This document shows, in pieces, positions 35,960 through 44,952 of a stretch of DNA of 64,000 nt. The notes under the pieces are model-generated. The model was not told the origin of the DNA and did not search any database. It saw nothing but the letters and a program-made list of their open reading frames with translations. The translations under genes were made by a program, and so were the position numbers. Every line of letters starts with the position of its first letter. The stretch's first letter is position 1. The stretch is from Physcousia sp015060555 (GTDB lineage Bacteria; Bacteroidota; Bacteroidia; Bacteroidales; Bacteroidaceae), in NCBI GenBank assembly GCA_015060555.1, contig SUYG01000032.1:62001-126000 (forward strand), given 5' to 3'.

Positions 35960-36964
35960 TCACTTTTCATTCTTTATCAGCCACTCGGCAATCTGCACGG
36001 CATTGAGGGCAGCACCTTTCTTGATCTGATCGCCGCAGAGCCAGAAGGTAAGGCCGTTGGGGTTGGCCAAGTCCTTGCGGATACGACCCACGAAGACATC
36101 GTCGAGACCGGCAGTGAACAGGGGCATCGGGTACTTCTTGTTGGCAGGGTCATCGACGAGCGTGACACCCTCAGCCTTGGCAAAGGCTTCGCGAGCCTGC
36201 TCGGGAGTGATGGGTGATTCGGTCTCAATCCACACCGCTTCGGAGTGGCTTCTTAAAGAAGGTACGCGCACGCACATAGCAGAGCAGGCTGCATCGGTGT
36301 GCATAATCTTGCGTGTCTCATTGAACATCTTCATCTCCTCCTTGGTATAACCATTGTCGGTGAAGACATCAATCTGGGGGATGACGTTGTATGCCAACTG
36401 GTAAGCGAACTTCTCCACGGGCGGCTCCTTGCCGTCGAGGACAGCACGATACTGCTGTTCCAGTTCCGCCATCGCAGCAGCTCCGGCACCGCTGGCCGCC
36501 TGATAGCTGGCGACGTGGATGCGCTTGATATGCGAGAGTTTCTCAAGCGACTGCAAGCAGACCACCATCATGATGGTGGTGCAGTTGGGATTGGCGATGA
36601 TGCCACGCGGACGGTTCAGCGCGTCGGCGGCATTGCACTCGGGCACCACCAGAGGCACGTCCTCGTCCATGCGAAAGGCGCTGGAGTTGTCAATCATCAC
36701 AGCACCATGCTTGGTGATGGTCTCTGCGAACTCCTTGGATGTGCCGCCGCCAGCCGATGTGAAGGCGATATCAACGCCCTTGAAGTCATCGTTGTGCTGC
36801 AGGAGCTTCACCTCGTACTCCTTGCCACGGAAACTATATTTGCGGCCCGCGCTGCGCTGGCTTCCAAAGAGCACCAGCTCGTCAACGGGGAAATTGCGCT
36901 CATCAAGCACGCGAAGGAATTCCTGACCTACGGCACCACTGGCACCTACTATTGCTACTTTCAT
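35960..36964 (-). CDS. asd: Aspartate-semialdehyde dehydrogenase
   Basis: 334 residues from the ATG at 36964 ('MKVAIVGASGAVGQEFLRVL'). A longer frame from 37027 would cross the promoter. The enzyme reduces aspartyl phosphate to the semialdehyde for lysine, threonine, methionine and cell-wall diaminopimelate synthesis. Motifs: the NADP-binding 'GASGAVGQEF', 'GSQRSAGRKYSFRGKE', the catalytic cysteine in 'IIANPNCTTIMMV' (near 128), and 'VRVPSLRSHSEAVWIETESP' with the active-site region. The length is normal. Confidence 0.95.
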   Translation of the reverse strand: MKVAIVGASGAVGQEFLRVLDERNFPVDELVLFGSQRSAGRKYSFRGKEYEVKLLQHNDDFKGVDIAFTSAGGGTSKEFAETITKHGAVMIDNSSAFRMDEDVPLVVPECNAADALNRPRGIIANPNCTTIMMVVCLQSLEKLSHIKRIHVASYQAASGAGAAAMAELEQQYRAVLDGKEPPVEKFAYQLAYNVIPQIDVFTDNGYTKEEMKMFNETRKIMHTDAACSAMCVRVPSLRSHSEAVWIETESPITPEQAREAFAKAEGVTLVDDPANKKYPMPLFTAGLDDVFVGRIRKDLANPNGLTFWLCGDQIKKGAALNAVQIAEWLIKNEK

Positions 36965-36994
36965 CTTTCGTTTTTCGTTTTGCGTTTCACGGGG

Positions 36995-37002
36995 CAAAGG
37001 TA
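36995..37002 (-). promoter_or_regulatory. Promoter -7 element of asd
   Basis: The minus strand reads TACCTTTGCCCCG, 30 bases upstream of the ATG at 36964. It fixes the choice of the shorter start. Confidence 0.65.
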
Positions 37003-37129
37003 CACAAAAAATCGTTTCACGATTCAAGAAACACGTTGAAAGTTGATGTTAGAGTCTAAAAAATGCCAAAATCCATATCTTTGGAGACAAAAACTTTAAA
37101 CTTTGAACTTTAAACTTTAAACTTTTCCT

Positions 37130-37137
37130 TACCTTTG
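37130..37137 (+). promoter_or_regulatory. Promoter -7 element of the cation/proton antiporter gene
   Basis: TACCTTTGCACCCG. Just upstream are tandem CTTTAAACTTTAAACTTT repeats (37090-37125). The element excludes an upstream TTG start at 37135. Confidence 0.65.
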
Positions 37138-37179
37138 CACCCGAAAAAGGCACTTTGCCCTTACCTGAATACCTTGCAG

Positions 37180-39270
37180 ATGCCACCTCTCATCACTCAT
37201 CCGACGTGGATTTTCCTCGTCATGCTCTGTGTCATACTGCTGACGCCGATCATCCTGCGGCGCCTGCGCATTCCGCACATCATCGGTTTAATCGTGGCCG
37301 GTGCGGTGCTGGGCGAGCACGGTTTGAATGTCCTGGCCCGCGACACCTCCATCGAACTCTTCGGGCAGGTAGGCATCTACTATATCATGTTCCTGGCGGG
37401 TTTGGAGATGGACATGGGCAGCTTCCGCCGCCACGGCTCCACGGGCGCCGTCTTCGGGGCACTGACCTTTCTCATCCCCTTCGCCCTTGGTATGCTGTCA
37501 GCCCGTTATGTGCTGCAGATGAGCGTGGCATCGTCTCTGCTGGTCAGCTGCATTCTCTCCTCCCACACCCTAGTCACCTACCCCATCATCGGACGCTATG
37601 GCCTGGGCAAACAGCCCAGTGTAGTCTATTCCATCATCGCCACCGCGATAGCCTCATTTGCAGCGCTGCTGATGCTGGCCATCGTAGTACAACGCGAACA
37701 TGGAGGTGGCGATGCAGCCTACTGGCTCCGCTTCGCCGTGGGCATCGTGCTGTATATCATCACCGTAGCCTACAGCTACCCCAAGATAGGTCGCTGGTTC
37801 CTGCGTCGCAACGAGGATGCCGTGACACAATATATCTTCGTGCTCACGATGGTCTTCATCAGCGCTTACCTGGCTGTGGCTGTGGGGTTGGAAGGGCTTT
37901 TGGGCGCTTTCCTCGCCGGTTTGGTGCTCAACCGCATCATCCCCCACGGCGGTCCCCTCATGATTCGCATCGAGTTCGTGGGCAACGCCCTCTTCGTGCC
38001 TTGGTTCCTCATTGGCGTGGGGATGCTCATCGACCTTAGTGTCCTTGTAGGCGACAGCCACACGTTGCTCTTCTGCGGCATCCTGATAGCCATCGCCATC
38101 CTTGGAAAATGGCTGGCAGCACTGATTATGCAACGCCTTTTCAAGCTGCGCCGTGTGGATCGTTTCCTAATGTTCGGTCTCACCAACTCCCACGCTGCCG
38201 GTGCCCTGGCTATCGTGATGATCGGTACCCAGCCGGGGGTGGATCTGATGAGCGCCGAAGTCCTCAACGCCACCGTCATCCTCATCCTCTTCTCCTGCAT
38301 CATCAGCTCTCTGGCAACCGAGAAGGGAGCACGCCAGTTAGCCCTACGCGCCACTGAGCTCGACCGCAACCGAGGCAGCTACCACGGTAAGTGCCTCACA
38401 GCTTATGCCTATCCCAAGACAGTGGACTCCCTCACGCAACTGGCTATCATGATACGGAATCCGCACATCCATGACAGTCTCATGGGCTTGGCTGTGTCGA
38501 TGGACGATGATCCCGATGATCTCCTGCGTGCACGAGGTGTCAGCAACTTGGAGAAAGCGCAGGCTATAGCCGCTGCCGCCGACGTCAAGATGTCGGTCAT
38601 GAGCCGCATCAGCAGCAATGTGGCCAGCGCCATCGCCCACACGATGCGCGAGGTGGACGCAGGTGAGGTCATCTTAGGTATGCACGAGAATGAGGAAGGC
38701 CAGCTGTCAGGCAAGTTGGGTGTCACGGCACAGAGCGTACTCAACTCCACCCACCGCGAAGTACTCATCGTACGTCTGCTGATGCCGCCAGGCACCATAC
38801 GTCGCATCATCGTAGCCATCCCCCCCAATGCAGAATACGAAGTCGGCTTCTATAAATGGTTGGAGCACCTCTGCCGCATTGCAGAACTGACAGGCCAGCC
38901 CCTTCTGTTCTACACCGTCGATGACACAGGCCAGTACATCCAGGAGTACATGACGGCGCAGCACCCTACGGTGCAAGTGGAAATAAAGAAGGAAGTGGGC
39001 TTTGGCAAGCTACTCATGAGCCTGCCCAAGGAAGTGAACAGCGACCACCTGCTCATCATCGTCAGCGCCCGTGCGGGATTCATCTCCTATACGGCGGCAT
39101 TGAACACCCTACCCCATTTCATCGCCAAGCACCTCGCGCACACCAATGTCATCCTGCTCTATCCCGATCAATTCGGCGATCCGCAGCTGTCTGTCTTCGC
39201 CTCCAACGGAGAGAGCGTCACACAACGCCATCTGCTGTTCGATAAATGGCTGAATAAATTGAAAGACTAA
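37180..39270 (+). CDS. CPA2-family cation/proton antiporter
   Basis: 696 residues from the ATG at 37180. The N-terminal 400 residues are a Kef/NapA-type antiporter with about 12 membrane segments: 'WIFLVMLCVILLTPIILRRL', 'HIIGLIVAGAVLGEHGLNVL', 'VGIYYIMFLAGLEMDMGSFR', 'GLEGLLGAFLAGLVLNRIIP' and 'FGLTNSHAAGALAIVMIG'. The C-terminal 290 residues are soluble and resemble tandem universal-stress-like domains ('LIVRLLMPPGTIRRIIVAIP', 'HLLIIVSARAGFISYTA'). The ion (sodium or potassium) cannot be told. It lies 24 bases before lolD and may be co-transcribed with it. Confidence 0.88.
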   Translation: MPPLITHPTWIFLVMLCVILLTPIILRRLRIPHIIGLIVAGAVLGEHGLNVLARDTSIELFGQVGIYYIMFLAGLEMDMGSFRRHGSTGAVFGALTFLIPFALGMLSARYVLQMSVASSLLVSCILSSHTLVTYPIIGRYGLGKQPSVVYSIIATAIASFAALLMLAIVVQREHGGGDAAYWLRFAVGIVLYIITVAYSYPKIGRWFLRRNEDAVTQYIFVLTMVFISAYLAVAVGLEGLLGAFLAGLVLNRIIPHGGPLMIRIEFVGNALFVPWFLIGVGMLIDLSVLVGDSHTLLFCGILIAIAILGKWLAALIMQRLFKLRRVDRFLMFGLTNSHAAGALAIVMIGTQPGVDLMSAEVLNATVILILFSCIISSLATEKGARQLALRATELDRNRGSYHGKCLTAYAYPKTVDSLTQLAIMIRNPHIHDSLMGLAVSMDDDPDDLLRARGVSNLEKAQAIAAAADVKMSVMSRISSNVASAIAHTMREVDAGEVILGMHENEEGQLSGKLGVTAQSVLNSTHREVLIVRLLMPPGTIRRIIVAIPPNAEYEVGFYKWLEHLCRIAELTGQPLLFYTVDDTGQYIQEYMTAQHPTVQVEIKKEVGFGKLLMSLPKEVNSDHLLIIVSARAGFISYTAALNTLPHFIAKHLAHTNVILLYPDQFGDPQLSVFASNGESVTQRHLLFDKWLNKLKD

Positions 39271-39294
39271 ATGTTGAAATAACATCCTATCGAA

Positions 39295-39981
39295 ATGTCG
39301 AATAACACCCCCTCCTCGTCCATTATTCTCCGAAATATCACCAAGAGTTTCGGCTCGCTACAGGTGCTCAAAGGTATTGACCTGGACATCGCCCAGGGCG
39401 AAGTGGTGAGCATCGTAGGTCCCAGCGGTGCCGGCAAGACCACGCTTCTGCAGATTATGGGAACACTGGACCGTGCCGACAGCGGCAGCATCATCATCAA
39501 TGGCACAGACATCTCCAGCCTGAAGAATCAGGCATTGGCGCGCTTCCGCAACCAGCACATAGGCTTCGTATTCCAGTTCCACCAGCTCCTGCCTGAGTTC
39601 ACGGCGCTGGAGAATATCACCATACCCGCACTCATTGCAGGACGCAGCCAGCGTGAGGCCCGACAGCGGGCTGAGGAGCTGCTGGACTTCATGGGCCTCA
39701 GCGACCGCGCCGCTCACAAGCCCGCAGAACTCAGCGGTGGCGAGAAGCAGCGCGTGGCCGTAGCGCGAGCGCTGGTCAACCATCCGGCCGTCATCCTTGC
39801 CGACGAGCCCAGCGGCAGCCTCGACAGCGCCAACAAAGCAGAACTCCACGCCCTCTTCTTCCGTCTGCGCGATGAAATGGGACAGACGTTCGTCATCGTC
39901 ACTCACGACGAAGAGCTGGCAAAGACTACAGACCGAACAATACAGATGAAAGATGGAAAAACTCTCCCTTGGACGCTTTAA
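39295..39981 (+). CDS. lolD: LolD-type ABC transporter ATPase
   Basis: 228 residues, the usual size. Walker A 'GPSGAGKTTLL' (42-52), Q-loop 'FVFQFHQLLPEFTALENI', signature 'LSGGEKQRVAVARAL' (near 145), Walker B 'AVILADEPSGSLD' (near 164) and H-loop 'VIVTHDEELA'. The 'FQFHQLLPEFTALEN' segment is typical of LolD. That protein powers release of lipoproteins from the inner membrane with LolC/E, which are not in the window. The end overlaps the next gene by 29 bases. Confidence 0.88.
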   Translation: MSNNTPSSSIILRNITKSFGSLQVLKGIDLDIAQGEVVSIVGPSGAGKTTLLQIMGTLDRADSGSIIINGTDISSLKNQALARFRNQHIGFVFQFHQLLPEFTALENITIPALIAGRSQREARQRAEELLDFMGLSDRAAHKPAELSGGEKQRVAVARALVNHPAVILADEPSGSLDSANKAELHALFFRLRDEMGQTFVIVTHDEELAKTTDRTIQMKDGKTLPWTL

Positions 39982-40792
39982 CCGTCTGACCATAGTCCGT
40001 CGCGCCGAGCAGGGCCTCTACCTCAGCGGCGGCCCCGAAGACATCCTGCTGCCCAACCGCTATGTGCCCGACGGTGCAGAAATCGGCGATGAAATCGACG
40101 TTTTTGTCTATCTCGACAATGAGGAGCGCCTCATCGCCACCACCGAGACGCCCAAGGCGCAGGTGGGCGACTTCGCATGGCTGCAGGTGGCGTGGGTCAA
40201 CAACTTCGGAGCCTTCCTCGACTGGGGACTGATGAAGGACCTCTTCGTGCCCTTCCGCGAGCAGAAGATGAAGATGCAGAAGGGCAAGAGCTACCTCGTA
40301 CATCTGCACATCGACCCTGAATCCTACCGCATCATGGCCTCCGCCAAGGTGGAACGCTACCTCAGCACCGACTTCCCACCCTACCACGGCGGCGATGAGG
40401 TGGATATCCTGGTGTGGCAAAAGACAGACCTTGGCTTCAAGGCCATCGTCGAGAACCGCTTCAGCGGTATGCTCTTCGACGCCGAGATCTTCCGCCAGCT
40501 ACACAGTGGCGACCGCCTCAAAGCATACGTCAAGCAGGTGCGTCCCGACGGCAAAATCGACCTCTCGCTGCAGAAGAAAGGGCAGAAGGCCGTCCACGAT
40601 TTCAGCGACACCCTGCTGGAACACCTGCAGAACAATGGTGGCTTCACGCCGCTGGGCGACAAGAGTCCTGCCGAGGAAATCTACGCCCTCTTCGGCGTCA
40701 GCAAGAAGGTGTTCAAGAAAGCCGTCGGCGACCTCTACAAGCAACACCTCATCACCATCGAGCCCCAAGGGCTGAGGATGAATGACGAATGA
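39953..40792 (+). CDS. CvfB-like S1 RNA-binding protein
   Basis: 279 residues. It contains several S1-like OB folds: 'GEDILLPNRYVP'-like first domain (the actual text is 'GGPEDILLPNRYVPDGAEIG'), a second with 'WVNNFGAFLDWGLMKDLFVP', and a third with 'GFKAIVENRFSGMLFDAEIF' and 'GKIDLSLQKKGQ'. The C-terminal winged-helix part has 'EEIYALFGVSKKVFKKAVGD'. This matches the CvfB/YitL family, which binds RNA and affects expression of other genes. The start ATG lies inside lolD, so the two are translationally coupled. Its role in Bacteroidetes is not established. Confidence 0.85.
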   Translation: MEKLSLGRFNRLTIVRRAEQGLYLSGGPEDILLPNRYVPDGAEIGDEIDVFVYLDNEERLIATTETPKAQVGDFAWLQVAWVNNFGAFLDWGLMKDLFVPFREQKMKMQKGKSYLVHLHIDPESYRIMASAKVERYLSTDFPPYHGGDEVDILVWQKTDLGFKAIVENRFSGMLFDAEIFRQLHSGDRLKAYVKQVRPDGKIDLSLQKKGQKAVHDFSDTLLEHLQNNGGFTPLGDKSPAEEIYALFGVSKKVFKKAVGDLYKQHLITIEPQGLRMNDE

Positions 40793-40822
40793 AGAATGAA
40801 GAATGAAGAATGAAGAATCAAT
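40792..40822. repeat. Tandem GAATGAAG 8-mers after the cvfB-like gene
   Basis: About four copies of an 8-base unit (GAATGAAGAATGAAGAATGA). The gap to gpmI (173 bases) also holds a family B-like stretch (40839-40878) and a promoter. Confidence 0.65.
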
Positions 40823-40883
40823 GAAAATTCAACAGAATCATCATTTTTTCAATGTTTCCATCTTTCAATGCTTCAATTTTACG

Positions 40884-40891
40884 TACCTTTG
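40884..40891 (+). promoter_or_regulatory. Promoter -7 element of gpmI
   Basis: TACCTTTGCACCCG, the extended -7 motif also seen at nhaA, tRNA-Met and the antiporter gene. The start codon is 75 bases further on. Confidence 0.65.
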
Positions 40892-40965
40892 CACCCGCAA
40901 AAAAAAGAAAGCCCCTTTCAACGCAAAACTTTCAACATTAAACTATAAACTCTAAACTACGAAAT

Positions 40966-42486
40966 ATGGCTAAGAAAGCACTGCTGATGATCCTCGACGG
41001 ATGGGGCATCGGCAACCAAGGAAAAGGCGACGTCATCTTCCAGACACCTACGCCTTACATGGACTACCTCAACGCAACCTATCCCCACAGCCAGCTGCAG
41101 GCCAGCGGCGAGAACGTGGGCCTGCCCGACGGGCAGATGGGAAACTCCGAAGTCGGCCACCTGAACATCGGTGCCGGCCGCGTTGTCTATCAGGACCTCG
41201 TGAAAATCAATCGTGCCTGCAAAGACGGCAGCATCATGCAGAACAAGGAGGTACAGAGCGCCTTCGAGTATGCTGTGCGCGAGGGCAAGGCCGTGCACTT
41301 CATGGGCCTCACCAGCAACGGCGGCGTGCACTCCAGCCTCGACCACCTCTACAAGCTCTGCGAGATTTCCAAGGAATATAAAGTGCGCGAAACCTATGTG
41401 CACTGCTTCATGGACGGCCGCGACACAGACCCCCACTCCGGCGTGGGCTTCATCCGTGAGCTGCAGGAGAAATGCAATGAGACCGGCGCACACATCGCCA
41501 GCATCATCGGCCGCTTCTACGCCATGGACCGCGATAAGCGCTGGGAGCGCGTGAAGATAGCCTACGACCTGCTCATCAGCGGCGAGGGCTTCCAGGCTAA
41601 GGACATGGTGGAGGCCATGGAACTCAGCTACGCCGATGGCGTCACCGACGAGTTCGTGAAGCCCATCAACAACGCCAACATCGACGGCACCATCAAGGAG
41701 GGTGATGTCATCATCTTCTTCAACTACCGCAACGACCGCGCCAAGGAGCTCACCATCGTGCTCACCCAGCAGGACATGCCGGAGCAGGGCATGAAGACCA
41801 TCCCCGGCCTGCAGTACTACTGCATGACACCCTACGACGCCAGCTTCAAGGGCGTACACATCCTCTTCCCCAAGGAGAACGTGGAGAACACCCTCGGCGA
41901 ATACGTCAGCCAGCAGGGCCTCAAGCAGCTCCACACCGCTGAGACGGAGAAGTACGCCCACGTCACCTTCTTCTTCAACGGCGGCCGCGAGCAGCCCTAC
42001 GAGGGCGAGGACCGCATCCTCGTTGCCAGCCCCAAGGTGGCCACCTACGACCTCAAGCCCGAGATGAGCGCCTACGAAGTCAAGGACAAGCTCGTCTCTG
42101 CCATCAAGGAGGACAAGTACGACTTCATCGTCGTCAACTTCGCCAACGGCGACATGGTCGGCCACACCGGCGTCTATGAGGCCATCGAGAAAGCCGTTGT
42201 CGCTGTCGATGCCTGCGTCAAGGAAGTCGTGGAGACCGCCAAGGCCACAGGTGACTACGAGGTCATCATCATCGCTGATCACGGCAACGCCGACAACGCC
42301 CTCAACCCCGACGGCACACCCAATACCGCCCACAGCCTCAACCCCGTTCCCTTCATCTACATCACGGAGAACAAGAACGCCAAGGTCGAGGACGGCATCC
42401 TGGCCGACGTGGCCCCCAGCATCCTCCACATCATGGGACTGAAGCAGCCCGCCGACATGACCGGCCACTGCCTCATCAAGGACTAA
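40966..42486 (+). CDS. gpmI: 2,3-bisphosphoglycerate-independent phosphoglycerate mutase
   Basis: 506 residues, the normal size. It interconverts 3- and 2-phosphoglycerate in glycolysis and uses two manganese ions. Motifs: 'LLMILDGWGIGNQGKGD' (metal-binding start), the catalytic serine in 'DGQMGNSEVGHLNIGAG' (near residue 60), 'HCFMDGRDTDPHSG', 'IGRFYAMDRDKRWER', 'VNFANGDMVGHTG' and 'IIADHGNADNALNPDG'. It has its own promoter and a strong terminator. A long open frame on the opposite strand is a by-product of codon use. Confidence 0.97.
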   Translation: MAKKALLMILDGWGIGNQGKGDVIFQTPTPYMDYLNATYPHSQLQASGENVGLPDGQMGNSEVGHLNIGAGRVVYQDLVKINRACKDGSIMQNKEVQSAFEYAVREGKAVHFMGLTSNGGVHSSLDHLYKLCEISKEYKVRETYVHCFMDGRDTDPHSGVGFIRELQEKCNETGAHIASIIGRFYAMDRDKRWERVKIAYDLLISGEGFQAKDMVEAMELSYADGVTDEFVKPINNANIDGTIKEGDVIIFFNYRNDRAKELTIVLTQQDMPEQGMKTIPGLQYYCMTPYDASFKGVHILFPKENVENTLGEYVSQQGLKQLHTAETEKYAHVTFFFNGGREQPYEGEDRILVASPKVATYDLKPEMSAYEVKDKLVSAIKEDKYDFIVVNFANGDMVGHTGVYEAIEKAVVAVDACVKEVVETAKATGDYEVIIIADHGNADNALNPDGTPNTAHSLNPVPFIYITENKNAKVEDGILADVAPSILHIMGLKQPADMTGHCLIKD

Positions 42487-42533
42487 ACGCCGCCCCTACG
42501 AGTCACAGACAAACAAAAAACTCTCATAACAGA

Positions 42534-42575
42534 AGAGGCTGTGTCAAAATTCATGACACGGCCTCTTTTTGTTTT
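42534..42575 (+). terminator. Terminator of gpmI
   Basis: 13-bp stem with one G-U pair (42534-42546 with 42554-42566), then a T-rich tract TTTTTGTTTTT. Confidence 0.9.
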
Positions 42576-42603
42576 TCACAACGAATTATACGCGCTCGTC
42601 GTC

Positions 42604-43785
42604 CTAAGAATTCATACGGGCCCATTCACGCGGCGTGACGCCTGTGATGTTGGTAAAAGTACGCGTAAAGACGGTGGGTGACGAGAAACCGCAACGGGCG
42701 GCTATCTCACTAATCTTCATGTCGGGGTTATCCAGCTTCAGGCGCATGGCCTCGTCGATACGGTAACGGTTAACAAACTGATAGAATGTGCAGTCGAACT
42801 CTGTTTGTAGGAAACGCGAGAGGTATGTGCGATTCATGGGTAACACCTGTTGCAGGTCCATAAGTCGGAATTCCGGATTGGTATAAGGTTTCTCGCGCTC
42901 CATCCATTGCTCAAGAGTTTGACGCAGGGCATCGTTGGAGTCATCATCGGAAGGCAACTCTTCCATCTCCTCGGAGTCATCGTCCGGCAAGGGCAAGGGG
43001 GACTCTTCCTTTTCCGAATGCTGGAGCATCATCCACGGATCGCGACGGAACAGAATCTGCTCTGTACTGTAAGCAAACATGAAGATGACGAGCCACAGCT
43101 GGGTGAAGCCGCGGCTATGGCTGTGCGACAGGCACATATACAGGAATACGATGCCCATCAGCGCGGCCATGAAGAGGTAGCGCACGATCCAATGCACATC
43201 GATGTCATCGAGCGTGGAAAAGTTCTCCTCACACCATATTCTATATGCGCGCACGTGAGACAGGAGTAATGCCAGAAGTACGAGGGGATAGATTATGAGA
43301 AGATACTCCAAATTGAGGCGGACGAGATAATTGAGTGCCAGCAAAGCGCACATCGGCAGCAGTTGCCACAAGGAGCGCCGCAAATTGAGCCAACGCGGGC
43401 GCAGGGCCTCAGTAGGATAAAGCAATAGAAACCATCCCAACAGGTTGCCGATGAGCAGTTCGTAGGGAGTGAGCTTGTAAGCCCCCATGTCCATAACAAC
43501 CATCGGGGCAAAGAACCAGCAGACAAGATAGGCGCTGTCCGCAATACCCCACGCCAGCAGCGTGTAACCCCACAGTTTACGAGTACGAAGGTCCTCGGAA
43601 TGACGGAAGATAATCCACGAGCCGAAGAAGGCAACGGCCACCGAGCCTGTTATCAGGACAGGTGCAACGAATTGATCAAACACATTGTCAGGGATATAGC
43701 GTGCCAGCCACATGCTCAGCGCAACGCAAACTGGGAGGAAGATGAAGAAGAGTTTGTCTGATTGGTATCTGACTGTCGGTTTCAT
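42604..43785 (-). CDS. AraC-family regulator with membrane-spanning N-terminus
   Basis: 393 residues from the ATG at 43785 ('MKPTVRYQSDKLFFIFLPVC'). A longer frame to 43920 crosses the promoter. About six hydrophobic helices fill residues 12-230 ('PVLITGSVAVAFFGSWIIFR', 'LLIGNLLGWFLLLYPTEALR', 'YLLIIYPLVLLALLLSHVRA'). An acidic linker follows ('DDDSEEMEELPSDDDSNDA'). The C-terminal 100 residues are an AraC double helix-turn-helix with 'KISEIAARCGFSSPTVFTRT' and 'FTNITGVTPREWARMN'. Such membrane-bound regulators occur in Bacteroidales; signal and targets are unknown. The nearest genes do not suggest a target. Confidence 0.85.
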   Translation of the reverse strand: MKPTVRYQSDKLFFIFLPVCVALSMWLARYIPDNVFDQFVAPVLITGSVAVAFFGSWIIFRHSEDLRTRKLWGYTLLAWGIADSAYLVCWFFAPMVVMDMGAYKLTPYELLIGNLLGWFLLLYPTEALRPRWLNLRRSLWQLLPMCALLALNYLVRLNLEYLLIIYPLVLLALLLSHVRAYRIWCEENFSTLDDIDVHWIVRYLFMAALMGIVFLYMCLSHSHSRGFTQLWLVIFMFAYSTEQILFRRDPWMMLQHSEKEESPLPLPDDDSEEMEELPSDDDSNDALRQTLEQWMEREKPYTNPEFRLMDLQQVLPMNRTYLSRFLQTEFDCTFYQFVNRYRIDEAMRLKLDNPDMKISEIAARCGFSSPTVFTRTFTNITGVTPREWARMNS

Positions 43786-43806
43786 TTTATTGATGTAATT
43801 CTGGTG

Positions 43807-43814
43807 CAAAGATA
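43807..43814 (-). promoter_or_regulatory. Promoter -7 element of the AraC-type gene
   Basis: The minus strand reads TATCTTTG 21 bases upstream of the ATG at 43785, supporting that start. Confidence 0.65.
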
Positions 43815-43901
43815 CAGATAAAAGTGAAGAAAGAAAAATGAAATGGTGAAAAAAATCGAGAAAAGTGAAAATATGATTAAGGCTTTCTGTTGCATCCAAT
43901 A

Positions 43902-43933
43902 CAGAAAGAAGGTCACCCAATTGGGTGACCTTC
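43902..43933 (-). terminator. Terminator of tRNA-Met
   Basis: A perfect 26-base palindrome (43908-43933, GAAGGTCACCCAATTGGGTG followed by ACCTTC). On the minus strand it is followed by TTTCT. It begins 10 bases after the tRNA 3' end. Confidence 0.8.
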
Positions 43934-43942
43934 TAAGCATCG

Positions 43943-44016
43943 TAGCGGGAATCGGGATTGAACCGATGACCTCATGATTATGAATCATGCGCTCTAACCA
44001 GCTGAGCTATCCCGCC
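43943..44016 (-). tRNA. tRNA-Met (anticodon CAU)
   Basis: 74 nt. Acceptor stem GGCGGGA with TCCCGCT, in which the first pair is G-U; D arm AGCTCAGCTGGTTAGAGC; anticodon arm CATGA-TTCATAA-TCATG with anticodon CAU; T arm ATCGG-TTCAATC-CCGAT; discriminator A. CCA is not encoded. CAU could also mark the tRNA-Ile whose C is changed to lysidine. The first pair G-U rather than an unpaired C-A argues against an initiator tRNA. Its promoter and terminator are both visible. Confidence 0.93.
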
Positions 44017-44036
44017 ATCTTTCTCAAATGCGGGTG

Positions 44037-44068
44037 CAAAGGTACACCCTTTTTTCGGAACTGCCAAA
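44037..44068 (-). promoter_or_regulatory. Promoter of tRNA-Met
   Basis: On the minus strand TTTG (44068-44065), a 20-base spacer and TACCTTTGCACCCG starting at 44044. The tRNA 5' end is 20 bases past the -7 element. Confidence 0.75.
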
Positions 44069-44162
44069 TTTTTGGCCTGCGAATGCAACGAAAATCTTAA
44101 AAAATCTGCGTCAAGGGCTTGAACGCACCGTACAAATGAGAAAAAGTGAGGGCTACCGGTCT

Positions 44163-44939
44163 TTAGGCGAGAGCGGCAAAGAGCTGATCGAGGGCTGCAT
44201 CTGGGTTGCCCGTTTCATCCAAGAGTGTCACGAACTTGGAACCAATGATGGCGCCGGCGGCATTATCCTGTGCAGCCTTCAAGGTCTGGGCATTGCTGAT
44301 GCCGAAGCCTATCATCCGTGGATTACGGAGTTGCATGGCATTGATGCGACGGAAGTAGTCCTGTTTGGCCTCGTCGAAGCTCTTCTGGGCACCCGTGATG
44401 GCAGCGCTGCTGACCATGTAGATGAAGCCGTCGGTGTGGTCGTCGATGAATCTGATGCGCTCCTCGCTGGTCTCGGGGGTGATGAGCATGATGACGCGCA
44501 AGTCATAGCGGTCAGCCACGGGTTTGACGACCTCCAGATAGTCCTTGAAGGGCAGATCGGGGATGATGATTCCGCTGACACCGGCCTCCACGCACGACTG
44601 GCAGAAAGCCTCAATGCCGTAGTGCAGGATGGGATTGAGGTAGCCCATGAGGATGAGTGGGATGGTGACCTGAGACTTGATGGCCTTCAGCTGTTCAAAA
44701 AGCAGCTTCACGCTCATGCCGTTCTTCAGGGCCTTGGTGGCTGCGGTCTGGATGACCGGGCCGTCGGCCAGCGGGTCGCTGAAGGGGATGCCCACCTCGA
44801 TGAAATCGATGCCACGGCGCTGCATGGCGAGGATGACATCAGCGGTGCCATCGAGCGTGGGAGCACCTGCGCAGAAATAGAGGGAGAGGAATTTCTTGTC
44901 GCCACGCTGGGCGAAGAGAGTGTTGATTTTATTCACCAT
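44163..44939 (-). CDS. trpA: Tryptophan synthase alpha subunit
   Basis: 258 residues. It cleaves indole-3-glycerol phosphate to indole, which passes to TrpB. The catalytic Glu is in 'GIDFIEVGIPFSDPLADGPV' (near 48) and the catalytic Asp follows in the same segment. Also seen are 'IPLILMGYLNPILHYGIEAF', 'GVSGIIIPDLPFKDY' and 'RNPRMIGFGISNAQT'. It is the last gene of the trp operon, 13 bases after trpF. Its phosphate-site region 'SSAAITGAQKSFDE' is slightly variant. Confidence 0.95.
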   Translation of the reverse strand: MVNKINTLFAQRGDKKFLSLYFCAGAPTLDGTADVILAMQRRGIDFIEVGIPFSDPLADGPVIQTAATKALKNGMSVKLLFEQLKAIKSQVTIPLILMGYLNPILHYGIEAFCQSCVEAGVSGIIIPDLPFKDYLEVVKPVADRYDLRVIMLITPETSEERIRFIDDHTDGFIYMVSSAAITGAQKSFDEAKQDYFRRINAMQLRNPRMIGFGISNAQTLKAAQDNAAGAIIGSKFVTLLDETGNPDAALDQLFAALA

Positions 44940-44952
44940 TTTATTGGACTTT

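Noticed and set aside
40957..42468. A 503-codon open frame on the minus strand opposite gpmI
   Set aside because: gpmI is unmistakable in the plus frame. The antisense translation is a low-complexity Val/Asp/His/Ala-rich product with no family signature.
43786..43920. Extended N-terminus of the AraC-type regulator
   Set aside because: The 45 extra codons cross a clear -7 element at 43807-43814. The start at 43785 gives a normal N-terminus.
43908..43933. Operator-like perfect palindrome
   Set aside because: Its position 10 bases past the tRNA 3' end and the T-rich sequence after it fit a terminator better.
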